Counted from the stretch's first letter, positions 50,744 to 59,206 are shown. The stretch: 64,000 nucleotides of DNA from Nannocystis bainbridge (GCF_028368995.1 NZ_JAQNDL010000001.1:1612001-1676000); one strand, 5' to 3'. Numbers and translations: made by a program. The notes: generated from the sequence alone by a model not told the origin.

Positions 50744-51211
50744 TCACTCGATGTCGACTCGCAGGATCGTCGCCTGGCCGTCGCGCTCGATGGCGAAGCG
50801 GCTGGTGCCCGCGCTCCGCAGGTGCTCGAAGGCCGCCTCGACGTCGGCGACGTCGACCACGGGGGCGTCATCGACCGCCGTGAACAGGTCGCCGTTCTTG
50901 AGGCCGACGAGCCCTGGCAGGCTGCCCGCGCGCAGGCCGTAGACGAAGACGCCGCGAGGGACGCCGTCGTCGAGGAAGGGGATCAGCCGGGCCTGCTTTC
51001 GCACGGGCAGCGCGTTGACGGCGAGCGTGTCGACGAATCGTTGATCGAGGGTGCACCGGACGTCGCGGCAGCGCGCGAGCAGTGAGACATCGCCCATCTG
51101 GGCGGCGGCGTCAGCGGACGGATCGGCGCCGGAGATGAGGAAGAACAGCACGCCGGCGCAGGAGAGGCCGGCGCAGAACGAACCGAGAGCGGAGCGGAAG
51201 GAATTGCCCAT
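50744..51211 (-). CDS. GspC-like PDZ-domain membrane protein
   Basis: A 155-residue protein with one N-terminal hydrophobic helix (about residues 8-25, LGSFCAGLSCAGVLFFLISG), a linker with a Cys pair (CRDVRC), and a C-terminal PDZ domain (LVGLKNGDLFTAVDDAPVVD, then FAIERDGQATILRVDIE). GLKNGD is the PDZ carboxylate-loop motif of GspC/PulC-type type II secretion proteins, and RLIPFLDDGVPRGVFVYGL matches the strand before it. No other secretion genes are adjacent, so it may be an orphan. The ATG at 51211 has AAGGAAT upstream. Confidence 0.75.
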   Translation of the reverse strand: MGNSFRSALGSFCAGLSCAGVLFFLISGADPSADAAAQMGDVSLLARCRDVRCTLDQRFVDTLAVNALPVRKQARLIPFLDDGVPRGVFVYGLRAGSLPGLVGLKNGDLFTAVDDAPVVDVADVEAAFEHLRSAGTSRFAIERDGQATILRVDIE

Positions 51212-51363
51212 GCGGCGAGGCTTAGCAATTCCGGTGCCACCATCACGCAGGCCCATCTGCCGAGCGAATCGCCTGCAGACGCCGTGAGAAGTCGACATTT
51301 TGTCATGCGCACGCCGTCGCCCGCGACGAAGCGAGCTCGACGCCCCGCCGGCGAGCCGGCGGA

Positions 51364-51405
51364 GAGAGTCTTTCAGGACATGTCCCGAAGAACATGCCCC
51401 GAGAG
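51364..51405. repeat. 14-bp repeat, two clear units plus one weak
   Basis: ACATGTCCCGAAGA (51378) and ACATGCCCCGAGAG (51392), with GAGAGTCTTTCAGG before them, all 14 apart. The array ends 18 nt from the stop of the GH51-like gene (minus strand). Confidence 0.8.
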
Positions 51406-51423
51406 CCACCCGGCGAGCACGAT

Positions 51424-53142
51424 TCACTGCGCCGCGGCGGCGAAGCGCACCGCCACCAGGCTGTGCGGCGGCAGCGTCAATTGCACGCGCTCGCCGTCCT
51501 GCACGAACGGGGCCGGCTCGACGGCGACCGGCTGGTACATCGTATTGTGCTCGGCCGACGGCGGGGCCCACTGGCTGGCGGCGGTCGCGGTCCAGCCGGG
51601 CGGGAGGTCGACGGTGAACGTGTGGCTCTGCTGGAGGTCGCGGTGGAGGGCGACCAGGCTGCCGGTCTCGCTGGCGGGGTCGACGAAGGCGGCGGCGTGG
51701 ACCAGCGGGACCTTGATCGTCTCGTCTGGTCCGAAGGACATGTCCCTCTCGACCTGCTTGGTGAACTCGAGCGGGGCGGCGCGCTCGAGCAGGTGCTCGC
51801 CGACGAGGCGGGTGGCGACATAGCTGGCCATCGGCGCGGCGGTGGCCTCGGGGCCGGCGCGGAACGGGTTGTACCAGGGCTCGAGCAGCGGGTCGCGGTC
51901 CGGGCGCTCGAGGCTCTCGAACTCGAGGGCGGCTTGCTGGCAGGCCGCCTCGACGCCGAGCTGGGCGTAGAGCAGCAACATGCCGGCGACGCCGAGGCCG
52001 ACGGCCGCCTGCTGCCCGCGCGTGAACTCGCCGCGCGAGGCCGTGCCAGCCACGTGGTATTCGGTGACGACCAGCTCGAGCCCGGGCCGCACGCCGTCGA
52101 GGGCCGCCCGCGCGCGCGCGAAGCCGGGGCGGAACGCCTCGGCGCCGGCCAGCGTGAAGAACAGATCGCCGGGCCCGGACCAGCCGAGAGTGCGCGCGTC
52201 GTCGAGGAGGTAGTGATGGACGACGGCCCCGGCGACCGATGGATCGCGCAAGAGCGGCGCGAGGCCCTCGACGGCCGCCTCGACGCCGCCCCACCCGTCC
52301 ATCGACGCCTGCGCGAGCGGGACCCAGAAGCGCGCCTCGGGCTCGACGGCCTTGACCGCGGCCACGTATTCGAGCGCGCGCGCGGCGTAGTCGGCCGCCG
52401 CGGCGCTCGGCTTGCCGGCCCACGCCGGATCGCCGCCGTGCTTGGCCTCGGGGTTGGCGTACGCATAGTCGCCGTCCGCGGAATGGCCGGTGTTCCACGG
52501 GCCGTAGCTCTCGCTGCCGAGCTCGAACAGGGTCTGCCGATACGGCTGGTCCTGACCCCAGTGCAGGCGCGCGGCGACGTTGATGTCGTCGGCGTCGGCG
52601 CCGTTGAGGTGGGCGACGTAGGCCGCGGCCTCGGCGGCCGTACCTGACCCAAAGTTCAGGGTCACGATCGGCGCGGCGTCGGCGTCCTGCATCAGCGCGA
52701 AGTACTCGAAGGTGGCCATGGCGTCGCCGGGCGCCGCGGCGCGGCCGGGCTCGACCCACTTGTAAAAGTGGTAGCCGTCGCCGCCGCGGGCGCCGTCGAT
52801 CGGCAGGCCGGCGAAGCGCATCCACGGCGCGCGCCCGTGGCCCGGCCGCGCCTCCGCCAGCGCCTGCGCGGCCGCGACCTTGACCGGCGTGCGCCATTCG
52901 GGGTGCAGCGGGTCGTTCTCGGGCGCGTAGCGGGTGCCAGGGCCGAGGTTCCAGCCGACCAGGTCGCCGACGGGCTCGCCCGGCCGCGTGAAGTCGAGGT
53001 TGGCGTGCACGTCGCCGGTCATCACGGGGGCGTCGCCGGTCGACGTGCTGAGCACGCCGAAGGTGGTCACGGGCGGCGCGATCGAGTTGCACGCGAGCAG
53101 CCACAGCCCGGGGACCAGCGACGCCGCACCACGCACCTGCAT
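51424..53142 (-). CDS. Secreted glycoside hydrolase, GH51-like (clan GH-A)
   Basis: A 572-residue lipoprotein (lipobox LWLLAC). The mature part looks like a TIM-barrel hydrolase: FELGSESYG near residue 210 is at the place of the GH51 acid/base (usually GNE), and VVTEYHVAG near 350 at that of the nucleophile (TEY/TEW). The C-terminal 130 residues form a beta sandwich, as in arabinofuranosidases. One 14-bp-like motif falls in the coding sequence near 51734. An alpha-L-arabinofuranosidase or related activity is a fair guess; the family assignment is by motif memory only. No sugar transporter is nearby. Confidence 0.62.
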   Translation of the reverse strand: MQVRGAASLVPGLWLLACNSIAPPVTTFGVLSTSTGDAPVMTGDVHANLDFTRPGEPVGDLVGWNLGPGTRYAPENDPLHPEWRTPVKVAAAQALAEARPGHGRAPWMRFAGLPIDGARGGDGYHFYKWVEPGRAAAPGDAMATFEYFALMQDADAAPIVTLNFGSGTAAEAAAYVAHLNGADADDINVAARLHWGQDQPYRQTLFELGSESYGPWNTGHSADGDYAYANPEAKHGGDPAWAGKPSAAAADYAARALEYVAAVKAVEPEARFWVPLAQASMDGWGGVEAAVEGLAPLLRDPSVAGAVVHHYLLDDARTLGWSGPGDLFFTLAGAEAFRPGFARARAALDGVRPGLELVVTEYHVAGTASRGEFTRGQQAAVGLGVAGMLLLYAQLGVEAACQQAALEFESLERPDRDPLLEPWYNPFRAGPEATAAPMASYVATRLVGEHLLERAAPLEFTKQVERDMSFGPDETIKVPLVHAAAFVDPASETGSLVALHRDLQQSHTFTVDLPPGWTATAASQWAPPSAEHNTMYQPVAVEPAPFVQDGERVQLTLPPHSLVAVRFAAAAQ

Positions 53143-53247
53143 CGACCGTCGATACCACGATCAGGGATCGCCGTAGAAGCGCTTTCGCACGGCTCCGCGC
53201 GGCCGCGGCGTCTCTCTGTCCCGGAAGTCATGTGGTATCGGGGGCCC

Positions 53248-55116
53248 ATGCTGCCTCGCCCGCCCCGCACGGTCCTCACATTCGCGGCCCTGGCCCTGCT
53301 GGGTTGTCCGCGGCCGCCGGCGAGCGAGGCGCCGGCGCGGACCTCCCCGCCGATCGCGGCGGAGCTGGTGATCCGCGACGTCCGGCTGTTCGACGGCGAA
53401 ACGGTGGTCGCCCGCACGTCGGTCGCGGTCCAGCGCGGCACCATCGTCGCGGTCGGGCCCGACCTCGTGGTCGCCGACGGGGCGGTCGTGATCGACGGCG
53501 CCGGCCGGACCCTGCTGCCGGGCCTCATCGACGCGCACACGCACATTCAGTCGGGCGACCAGCTGCGCCAGGCGCTGGTGTTCGGGGTGACCACCGAGCT
53601 CGACATGTTCACCCTGCCGGCGGTGACCGGGCCGCTGCGCAAGGCCGTCGCCGGGGCCGGTGGGCGCGCCATGGCCGACTTTCGCAGCGCCGGGATCCTC
53701 GCCACCGCGCCGGGCGGGCACGGCACCGAGTACGGCTTCGCCATCCCGACCCTCACCGGCCCCGACCAGGCCCCCGCGTTCGTCGCGGCCCGCCTGTCCG
53801 AAGGGTCCGATTACCTCAAGATCGTGCTCGACGACGGCTCCGGCTTCGGCCGCACGAGCCCCACCCTCGCCGTCGACACCGTCCGGGCCCTCGTCGCCGC
53901 CGCGCGCTCGCAAGGCCTGACGACGCTGGTCCACGTCAGCAGCCAGCGCGAGGCCACCGCGGCGATCGAGGCCGGCGCCGACGGCCTGGCTCACGTGTTC
54001 GTCGACGCCCCCGCGACCGACGCGTTCGTGGCCCTGGCCCGCGACAAGCGGGTGTTCGTGACCGACACGCTGGCGGTGATCATGGGGCTGTGCGAGCGCG
54101 ACCACGGCAAGGCGCTGGCCGCCGATCCGGAGCTGGCGCCGTTCCTCGGGCCGGGCGAAGAGCGGGCGCTGAAGACCGGCTGGCCGGTCACCGTGCCGGC
54201 GGCGACGTGCGAGGCGGCGCTGGCGAGCGTCGGCGCCCTGCACCGCGCGGGCGTGCCGCTGCTCGCCAGCACCGACGCGCCCAACCCCGGCACCGTGCAC
54301 GGCGCCTCGCTTCACGACGAGCTGGCGCTGCTGGTGCGCGCCGGCCTGCCGGCGACCGCGGCGCTGGCGGCGGCCACGTCTGTCCCGGCGGACAGCTTCA
54401 AGGCGATCCTCGGCGATCGCGGCCGCGTGGCCGTGGGCAAGCGCGCCGACCTGCTGCTGGTGCGCGGCGACCCGACGGTCGACATCACGAGCACGCGGGC
54501 GATCGAGGCGGTGTGGAAGGCCGGGCAGCGGCTCGACCGCGACAGCTACCGCCGGGCCGTGGCCGAGGAGCGGGCGGCCGTCGAGGCCCAGCGCTCCGCC
54601 GCGCCGCCGCCCGGCGCGGAGTCGGGCAAGATCGCCGCGTTCGAGGCCGGCAAGCTGGCGGCGGAGTTCGGCGCCGGCTGGCAGCCCGGCACCGACGCGC
54701 TGATCGGCGGCGCCTCGACGGTCGAGCTCGGGCTCGCCAAGAAGGGCGCGCGCAAGAGCAAGGGCGCGCTGCGCATGACCGGCAGCGTGGTCGAGGCCGA
54801 GCGGCCGAAGTGGGCCGGGGCGATGTTCTTCCCCGGCGACGAGCCGATGCAGCCGGCCAACCTGCGCAAGTTCACCCGCCTGGTGTTCGCCGCCCGCGGC
54901 GACGCGCCGGGCGCGATGACGGTGATGCTGTTCGCGACCCAGTTCGGCATCGCCCCGGTGCGCAAGGAGCTCGCCGTCAGCCGCGAGTGGAGCGAGTTCT
55001 CGGTCGATTTCGCCGCGCTCGGCCTGACCGAGGCCCACGACCTGACCGGCCTGTTCTTCGGCGCGACCCAGGCCGGCGCGTTCGCGCTCGAGCTCGACGA
55101 CGTCCGGCTCGAGTAG
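53248..55116 (+). CDS. Secreted amidohydrolase with C-terminal CIA30-like domain
   Basis: A 622-residue lipoprotein (lipobox ALALLGC). Residues 30-435 are an amidohydrolase-superfamily domain: the metal motif GLIDAHTHI at about 92-100, VHVSSQ, and DAPNP at about 345-349, with the closing VAVGKRADLLLVRGDP typical of imidazolonepropionase-like members. The metal-bridging Lys/His set is only partly visible. The C-terminal 130 residues (GSVVEAERPKWAGAMFF, then FSVDFAALGL and FALELDDVRLE) are a jelly-roll like the CIA30 domain found after such hydrolases. Probable extracytoplasmic peptide or lactone hydrolase; substrate unknown. A 14-bp repeat array starts at the base after the stop. Confidence 0.82.
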   Translation: MLPRPPRTVLTFAALALLGCPRPPASEAPARTSPPIAAELVIRDVRLFDGETVVARTSVAVQRGTIVAVGPDLVVADGAVVIDGAGRTLLPGLIDAHTHIQSGDQLRQALVFGVTTELDMFTLPAVTGPLRKAVAGAGGRAMADFRSAGILATAPGGHGTEYGFAIPTLTGPDQAPAFVAARLSEGSDYLKIVLDDGSGFGRTSPTLAVDTVRALVAAARSQGLTTLVHVSSQREATAAIEAGADGLAHVFVDAPATDAFVALARDKRVFVTDTLAVIMGLCERDHGKALAADPELAPFLGPGEERALKTGWPVTVPAATCEAALASVGALHRAGVPLLASTDAPNPGTVHGASLHDELALLVRAGLPATAALAAATSVPADSFKAILGDRGRVAVGKRADLLLVRGDPTVDITSTRAIEAVWKAGQRLDRDSYRRAVAEERAAVEAQRSAAPPPGAESGKIAAFEAGKLAAEFGAGWQPGTDALIGGASTVELGLAKKGARKSKGALRMTGSVVEAERPKWAGAMFFPGDEPMQPANLRKFTRLVFAARGDAPGAMTVMLFATQFGIAPVRKELAVSREWSEFSVDFAALGLTEAHDLTGLFFGATQAGAFALELDDVRLE

Positions 55117-55172
55117 CGCTGTCCCCGAGGACATGCTCCGCGGGACATGTCCTATCTGACATGTCCCGAAGG
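55117..55172. repeat. 14-bp repeat, four units directly after a stop codon
   Basis: CGCTGTCCCCGAGG, ACATGCTCCGCGGG, ACATGTCCTATCTG and ACATGTCCCGAAGG, starting at the base after the amidohydrolase TAG and each exactly 14 nt long. The inner units form a 10-bp hairpin (GGGACATGTC / GACATGTCCC). Confidence 0.9.
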
Positions 55173-55214
55173 CATCCTCGCGCCGTCGCGGGCGCTTGAC
55201 TCGCGCCCGCACGA

Positions 55215-55244
55215 CATTTAGACGTTAACCTAAACGTCCAAATG
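55215..55244. promoter_or_regulatory. Inverted repeat, candidate ArsR-type operator
   Basis: CATTTAGACGTT (55215-55226) and AACGTCCAAATG (55233-55244) are 12-nt arms with one mismatch around a 6-nt spacer, AT-rich against the background. It lies between the amidohydrolase and the 3' end of the ArsR gene. Confidence 0.5.
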
Positions 55245-55265
55245 AACGCAAGCACGACCGGTGCT

Positions 55266-55547
55266 TCACAGCTCGGCCAGGCGGGCCAGGTAGGCTCGCC
55301 AGACGTCGCGCTGGAACACCACGTGGGCGAATTTGCCGTCGCGCACGATCTCGACCAGCCCGGCGGTCTCGAGCTCCTTGAGGTGGTGCGAGATCGTCGC
55401 CTGACTGACCGCGTGACACTCGACGATCGCGGCGCAGGGCATCTGCTGCGCGCGGTCGGCCGCCAGGTCTTGCAAGATCTTGAAGCGCCGCGGCTCGGCC
55501 AGGGCGCTCGAGATCCGCTGGACCTGCTTGTCCGTCAAGCGAGTCAT
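55266..55547 (-). CDS. ArsR-family transcriptional regulator
   Basis: A 93-residue winged-helix repressor. The recognition helix region reads [20 protein letters not shown] (about residues 45-64), with the wing [14 protein letters not shown] following. The Cys in QMPCAAI and in VECHAV could bind metal or a thiol-reactive ligand, but no ELCVCDL-type metal box is present, so it may sense another signal. It is divergent from an SDR gene 188 nt away, and inverted repeats on both sides are candidate operators. It probably represses the SDR gene and itself. Confidence 0.9.
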   Translation of the reverse strand: MTRLTDKQVQRISSALAEPRRFKILQDLAADRAQQMPCAAIVECHAVSQATISHHLKELETAGLVEIVRDGKFAHVVFQRDVWRAYLARLAEL

Positions 55548-55682
55548 CGCCAGGGCAGCGTAACACGGGGACCGCCGCGACCCTAGCCCGGCGGGCGGCC
55601 GTGTGCGCGGTCACGGCGACACGGCGGTCCGGGCGCGCGGCGACGAAAAACAGCGACGGTGATTTGCGCCCGGCTCATTCGT

Positions 55683-55710
55683 CATTTAGATTTTCATCGA
55701 AACGTCGAAC
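55683..55710 (+). promoter_or_regulatory. Candidate ArsR site before the SDR gene
   Basis: CATTTAGATTTT and AAACGTCGAA form an imperfect inverted repeat that resembles the better one at 55215-55244 (shared CATTTAGA and AACGTC halves). It lies 26 nt before the SDR start, where a repressor would block transcription. Confidence 0.45.
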
Positions 55711-55735
55711 TGATAACACGACGGGGAGAGCGGAC

Positions 55736-56488
55736 ATGGTCGAGTCATTGAAGAACAAGGTCGCGGTCGTCACCGGGGCGTCCAAGGGCATCGGCGCGGG
55801 CATCGCTCGCGCGCTGGCGGGCGCTGGCGCGGCGGTGGTCGTCAACTACGCCGGCGACCGGGCGGGCGCCGAGCGGGTCGTCCGCGAGATCGTCGAGCGC
55901 GACGGCAAGGCCGTCGCGGTCCAGGCCGACGTGGCCAAGGCGGCGGACGTGCGGCGGCTGCTGGCCGAGGCCCGGCGTCAGTTCGGCCGGCTCGACATCC
56001 TCGTCAACAACGCCGGGGTGTTCCGCTTCGATCCGCTCGAGGCCGTCACCGAGGCCGAGTTCCACCGCGAGTTCGGCGTCAACGTGCTCGGGCCGCTGCT
56101 GGCCGTGCAAGAGGCGCTGAAGTACTTCGGGCCCGAGGGCGGCAGCGTGATCAACATCGGCTCCTCGGTGACGCGCCGGCCGGCCCCGCAGTCGGTCGTC
56201 TACACCGCCAGCAAGCACGCGCTCGACGGCATCACCCAGGCCCTCGCGGCCGAGCTCGGGCCGCGGAAGATCCGCGTCAACTCGATCAACCCCGGCCCGG
56301 TCGACACCGAGGGCGCGCGCACGCTCGCCGTGATCGGCAGCGAGTTCGAGCGCCAGATGGTCGCCGCCACCCCGCTCGGGCGCGTCGGCCAGCCGGACGA
56401 CATCGCCGCGGTGGCGCTGTTCCTGGCCTCGCCGGCGTCCGGGTGGCTGACCGGCGAGATCCTCACCGCCTCCGGCGGGCTGCGCTGA
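55736..56488 (+). CDS. SDR-family oxidoreductase (FabG-like)
   Basis: A 250-residue classical SDR: cofactor motif TGASKGIG (about 13-20), NNAG (about 90), catalytic Ser in NIGSSVTRR and YTASK at about 155-159, with [13 protein letters not shown] after it and [11 protein letters not shown] at the end. NAD(P)-dependent ketone/alcohol interconversion is likely; substrate unknown. The ATG at 55736 has GGGGAGAG seven bases upstream. A divergent ArsR gene and a candidate operator suggest it is inducible, perhaps for detoxifying a reactive carbonyl; that is inference. Confidence 0.9.
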   Translation: MVESLKNKVAVVTGASKGIGAGIARALAGAGAAVVVNYAGDRAGAERVVREIVERDGKAVAVQADVAKAADVRRLLAEARRQFGRLDILVNNAGVFRFDPLEAVTEAEFHREFGVNVLGPLLAVQEALKYFGPEGGSVINIGSSVTRRPAPQSVVYTASKHALDGITQALAAELGPRKIRVNSINPGPVDTEGARTLAVIGSEFERQMVAATPLGRVGQPDDIAAVALFLASPASGWLTGEILTASGGLR

Positions 56489-56580
56489 CCGGCGGGTGGG
56501 CAGGCCCGCTCGCCGGGCTTCGATCTGGTGCCACGCCGGCCACGGCTGCGGTGGCGCGCGAATCGGCGTAGCATGATCGA

Positions 56581-57084
56581 ATGCATGGTTTGCGATGCGA
56601 CGCTCCGGGCTTCAGCCCCCCGATCTCGCGGTGCGGCGCGGCGCTGTTGGGGGCCCTGCTGGTGGCCAGCCAGGCCGGCTGCGAGAGCTGCTCCTTCAAC
56701 CACGGCGGCATCGAGCTCGAGGTCGCCGTGCAGCTCGTCGACGAGGCCGGCCAGCCGCTGACGGCCGCCGAGTTCGAGAAGCGGCGGGCCGCGGCGACGG
56801 TCACCACCTGCGTGCACGGTCGGGACGTCGAGCAGTGCGACACCGACCCCACGTATTACGCGACGCCGCACCCCGAGCCGGCGATCGCAACCTTTTACGT
56901 CGGGGTCGGCGGCGAGGCGTACGAGCCCTCGGCCGTGTCGCGCCGCTGTTACTTCCCGTCGCTGCGGGTCAAGGTCGAGATCCCCGGCTGCGACACCGGC
57001 GAGCACGAGGTCCCCGGCGCGCGCACCGACGGCTACGGCCCGATGCTCGTCGAGACGCTCAAGCTCACCTGCGGCGCGGCGTAG
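56581..57084 (+). CDS. Small lipoprotein of unknown function
   Basis: A 167-residue exported protein. A stretch (CGAALLGALLVASQ) ends at the lipobox-like ASQAGC near residue 34, which is late, so the true start may be an internal codon. The mature part of about 130 residues has strands with paired Cys (TTCVHGRDVEQC, RRCYFPSL, IPGCDTGEH, TLKLTCGAA) and looks like a small disulfide-bonded beta domain. No family recognised. A 14-bp repeat pair fills the whole gap to the next, convergent stop. Confidence 0.65.
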   Translation: MHGLRCDAPGFSPPISRCGAALLGALLVASQAGCESCSFNHGGIELEVAVQLVDEAGQPLTAAEFEKRRAAATVTTCVHGRDVEQCDTDPTYYATPHPEPAIATFYVGVGGEAYEPSAVSRRCYFPSLRVKVEIPGCDTGEHEVPGARTDGYGPMLVETLKLTCGAA

Positions 57085-57112
57085 ACATGTGCCTCGGGAC
57101 ATGTCCGGCGAT
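57085..57112. repeat. 14-bp repeat, two units filling the gap between two stops
   Basis: ACATGTGCCTCGGG and ACATGTCCGGCGAT. The first begins at the base after the TAG of the lipoprotein gene; the second overlaps by one base the stop of the convergent VOC gene. The array is the whole intergenic space. Confidence 0.88.
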
Positions 57113-57486
57113 CACGGCCACACGTTGGAGCCCGGCGCGCCGGCCAGCGGGCGGCGGGCGTCGATGACACAGAAGCGCTGGCCGGTCGGCGCCTCCATCA
57201 CCACCCAGCGCGGGCCCCGGGCGACCTGCCGGGCACCGAGGCGCTCGAGCCGGGCGACCTCGGCCGACTGGTCGTCGGTCTCGATGTCGAGGTGGAGGCG
57301 GCTCGGGTGGCTGACCCGCTGGACCTCGATGTGCAGGTCGCGGGCGCTGGCGTCGAGCACGGCGTAACCGTGGCCGTCGTCGCCCTCGGAGGCCATGCCG
57401 AGCGCGCGGCTCCAAAACGCGGCGGCGTCGTCGGGCGGGGTGTCCTGGCAATCGATGATGAATCCGGCGAGGCGGCTGTGGTGCAT
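57112..57486 (-). CDS. VOC-family (glyoxalase-like) protein
   Basis: A 124-residue single-domain VOC protein: the first beta-alpha-beta-beta-beta module (RLAGFIIDCQDTPPDDAAAF, then WSRALGM) and the second (RLHLDIETDDQSAEVARLER) with WVVMEAPTGQRFCVI closing it. The usual metal ligands are plausible at His 3 in MHHSRL, His in RLHLDIE and Glu in MEAPTG. Such proteins act in glyoxalase, dioxygenase or antibiotic-binding reactions; no specific activity can be assigned. It follows the NUDIX gene by 80 nt on the same strand and may be co-transcribed. Confidence 0.85.
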   Translation of the reverse strand: MHHSRLAGFIIDCQDTPPDDAAAFWSRALGMASEGDDGHGYAVLDASARDLHIEVQRVSHPSRLHLDIETDDQSAEVARLERLGARQVARGPRWVVMEAPTGQRFCVIDARRPLAGAPGSNVWP

Positions 57487-57566
57487 CGCGAGGGTGTACC
57501 AGAGCCGCCCGCGCGAGGACCACGGCGAATGCGGCGAGTCGCCGAGCGGGCTCGACGGTATGCGGC

Positions 57567-58013
57567 TCAGCGGCGATGGCCGTAGTAGAACCGTGGAAAG
57601 GCGCGGGCCTGAAACTCGGCGATCAGCTCGCGCGGGAAGAACGGCAAGGTGTGGAGCTCGGCCAGCGGGACCCATACGATGCCGCTCTGCCAAGCGTCCG
57701 GCGAGAGCATGCGCAGGGTCTGGCCGGGCAGCAGGCGGCCGTGCACGAACACCTCGACCTGATGGAAGCCGGGCGGCAGGTTGGTGACGGCCAGGCGGTC
57801 GGCGATGATCTCGCGGATGAAGGCGACCGCGCCGAACTCGGCCTGCGCCCCGAGCTCCTCCTGCAGCTCGCGGTGGAACGCCTCCTCGAGGGTCTCGTTG
57901 TCCTGGACGCCGCCGCCGGGGGTCACGTACCACGGCCCGCCGGCGTCCTCGAATTGCTCGAGCAGGATGTTGTCGTCCTCGACGAGGATGGCGCGCACGG
58001 CGAGACGCGGCAT
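57567..58013 (-). CDS. NUDIX hydrolase
   Basis: A 148-residue NUDIX protein. The Nudix box is canonical: Gly 34, Glu 40, Arg 48-Glu 49 and Glu 52-Glu 53 in GVQDNETLEEAFHRELQEEL (Gx5Ex7REUxEExGU), which binds the metal that activates water for cleaving a nucleoside diphosphate linked to another group. N-terminal strand RAILVEDDNILLEQF is typical. The tail (LHTLPFFPRELIAEFQARAF) is the usual C-terminal helix. Substrate unknown; candidates are ADP-ribose, nucleotides or CoA. The ATG at 58013 begins directly at the first strand. Confidence 0.93.
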   Translation of the reverse strand: MPRLAVRAILVEDDNILLEQFEDAGGPWYVTPGGGVQDNETLEEAFHRELQEELGAQAEFGAVAFIREIIADRLAVTNLPPGFHQVEVFVHGRLLPGQTLRMLSPDAWQSGIVWVPLAELHTLPFFPRELIAEFQARAFPRFYYGHRR

Positions 58014-58203
58014 GGTGCGCGCGACGATAGCGGATCGCCGGCGCGGCGCATACGTCCGCGGCGACGGCCCGAGCCGACGCCGGGGCCGGACGCGAGGGCG
58101 TCACGAGTTCGACGGCCGGCGGCGCCCGCAGGAGGACCCGCGCGAGGCGCGAGGCGACGGGTCACGTCGTCGCGGCGGGCCGTCGAGCACGGATCGGCGG
58201 AAA

Positions 58204-58273
58204 GCATGGCTTTTACGACATGCCCCGATAGACATGTCTTTTCGGACATGTACACGGGAACATGCCCTTTTTA
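58204..58273. repeat. 14-bp repeat, five units
   Basis: Starts at 58204, 58218, 58232, 58246 and 58260, exactly 14 apart: GCATGGCTTTTACG, ACATGCCCCGATAG, ACATGTCTTTTCGG, ACATGTACACGGGA, ACATGCCCTTTTTA. It ends 9 nt before the stop of the AraC gene (minus strand). Confidence 0.9.
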
Positions 58274-58282
58274 AAAAGCATC

Positions 58283-59191
58283 TCAGTCGCGCCCGCGCAG
58301 CGCCCGGCGGTAGGCTTGCGGCGGGGTCCCGCGCGCGCGCACGAAGGCGCGGGTGAACGCGGGTTCGCTGGCGTAGCCGACGCGGGCGGCGATCGCCTTG
58401 ACCGGGGCGTCGGTGGTAGCGAGCAGGCTGGCGGCGCGGTCGAGGCGGAGGCGGCGGAGGTAGCTGCCGACCGGCTCGCCGAGCAGCGCGGTGGCACGGG
58501 CGGCCAGCACCGAGCGCGACATCCCGACCTCGGCCGCCAGCTCGCCGAGCGCCCACGGCTTCTCCGGCTCGGCGCGCAGCCGCAGCAGCGCCGCCACCAC
58601 CCGGTCGTCGCGCAGCGCCTCGGCGCCCGGCAGCGCCGCGCCCTCGACCCGCAGCGCGTGGGCGAACAGCGCCTGCGCCCACGCGGCGGTGATCGTCTCG
58701 CGCAGCGACGGCGACAGCGCCCGGGCCCGCCCGAGCAGCGCCAGCGTGTCCGCCAACCAGCCGCCGAGCTCGCGGTCGTCGTGGGTGACGTGCACCACCG
58801 CCGGCAGCAGCGACAGCCACGGCGCGTCGGCGTGATCGATCTGCAGGTCGACGATCACGAGGCTCGTCGTCGCCGCCGCCGCGCTGGCCCACACGTCCGC
58901 CGCCGTCTGGTGCATGCCGACGCAGGCGCTGCCGCCCGGCGGCACCAGGGTGCCGGGGCCGTCGCGGATCACGTGCTCGTCGGCGCGCGGGAGGAAGGCG
59001 AGCTCACCTGGCCCGAGAGACAGGCTCTTGCCCGCGACTCGCAGCTCGCCGCCGCCGTGCAGCGCGGCGTACAGCTTGGCGCTGCCGCACGCGGCCCGAC
59101 GATGCTTGCCCCACCGCCCGCCGAGCTCGAGGGTGTTGACCTCGCTGCCGAGGACGACGAGAGAGCGCGCCAGCGCGTCGAGCCCGGTCAT
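58283..59191 (-). CDS. AraC-family transcriptional regulator
   Basis: A 302-residue regulator. The N-terminal 130 residues are a cupin-like sensor (CGSAKLYAALHGGGELRVAG, then GPGELAFLPRADEHVI), the C-terminal 100 the AraC DNA-binding domain (WALGELAAEVGMSRSVLAAR, then PVKAIAARVGYASEPAFTRA and FVRARGTPPQAYRR). A helical linker of about 55 residues joins them. It is upstream of and divergent from the SnoaL/NmrA-like pair, which it may control. The ATG at 59191 is preferred because the cupin part follows directly; the frame is open far upstream. Confidence 0.9.
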   Translation of the reverse strand: MTGLDALARSLVVLGSEVNTLELGGRWGKHRRAACGSAKLYAALHGGGELRVAGKSLSLGPGELAFLPRADEHVIRDGPGTLVPPGGSACVGMHQTAADVWASAAAATTSLVIVDLQIDHADAPWLSLLPAVVHVTHDDRELGGWLADTLALLGRARALSPSLRETITAAWAQALFAHALRVEGAALPGAEALRDDRVVAALLRLRAEPEKPWALGELAAEVGMSRSVLAARATALLGEPVGSYLRRLRLDRAASLLATTDAPVKAIAARVGYASEPAFTRAFVRARGTPPQAYRRALRGRD

Positions 59192-59206
59192 CGCCGCGAA
59201 GCATAC

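Noticed and set aside
50744..53158. A single 804-codon minus-strand protein
   Set aside because: Only the last 155 codons (the PDZ protein) look coding; the N-terminal part is the shadow frame of the GH51-like gene.
55131..55172. Match of GGACATGTCC to the p53 response-element half-site
   Set aside because: The resemblance is exact but p53 does not exist in bacteria; coincidence of a short palindrome.
57112..58104. A NUDIX-VOC fusion
   Set aside because: The long frame is in phase with the VOC protein only; the NUDIX motifs are in another frame with its own start and stop.
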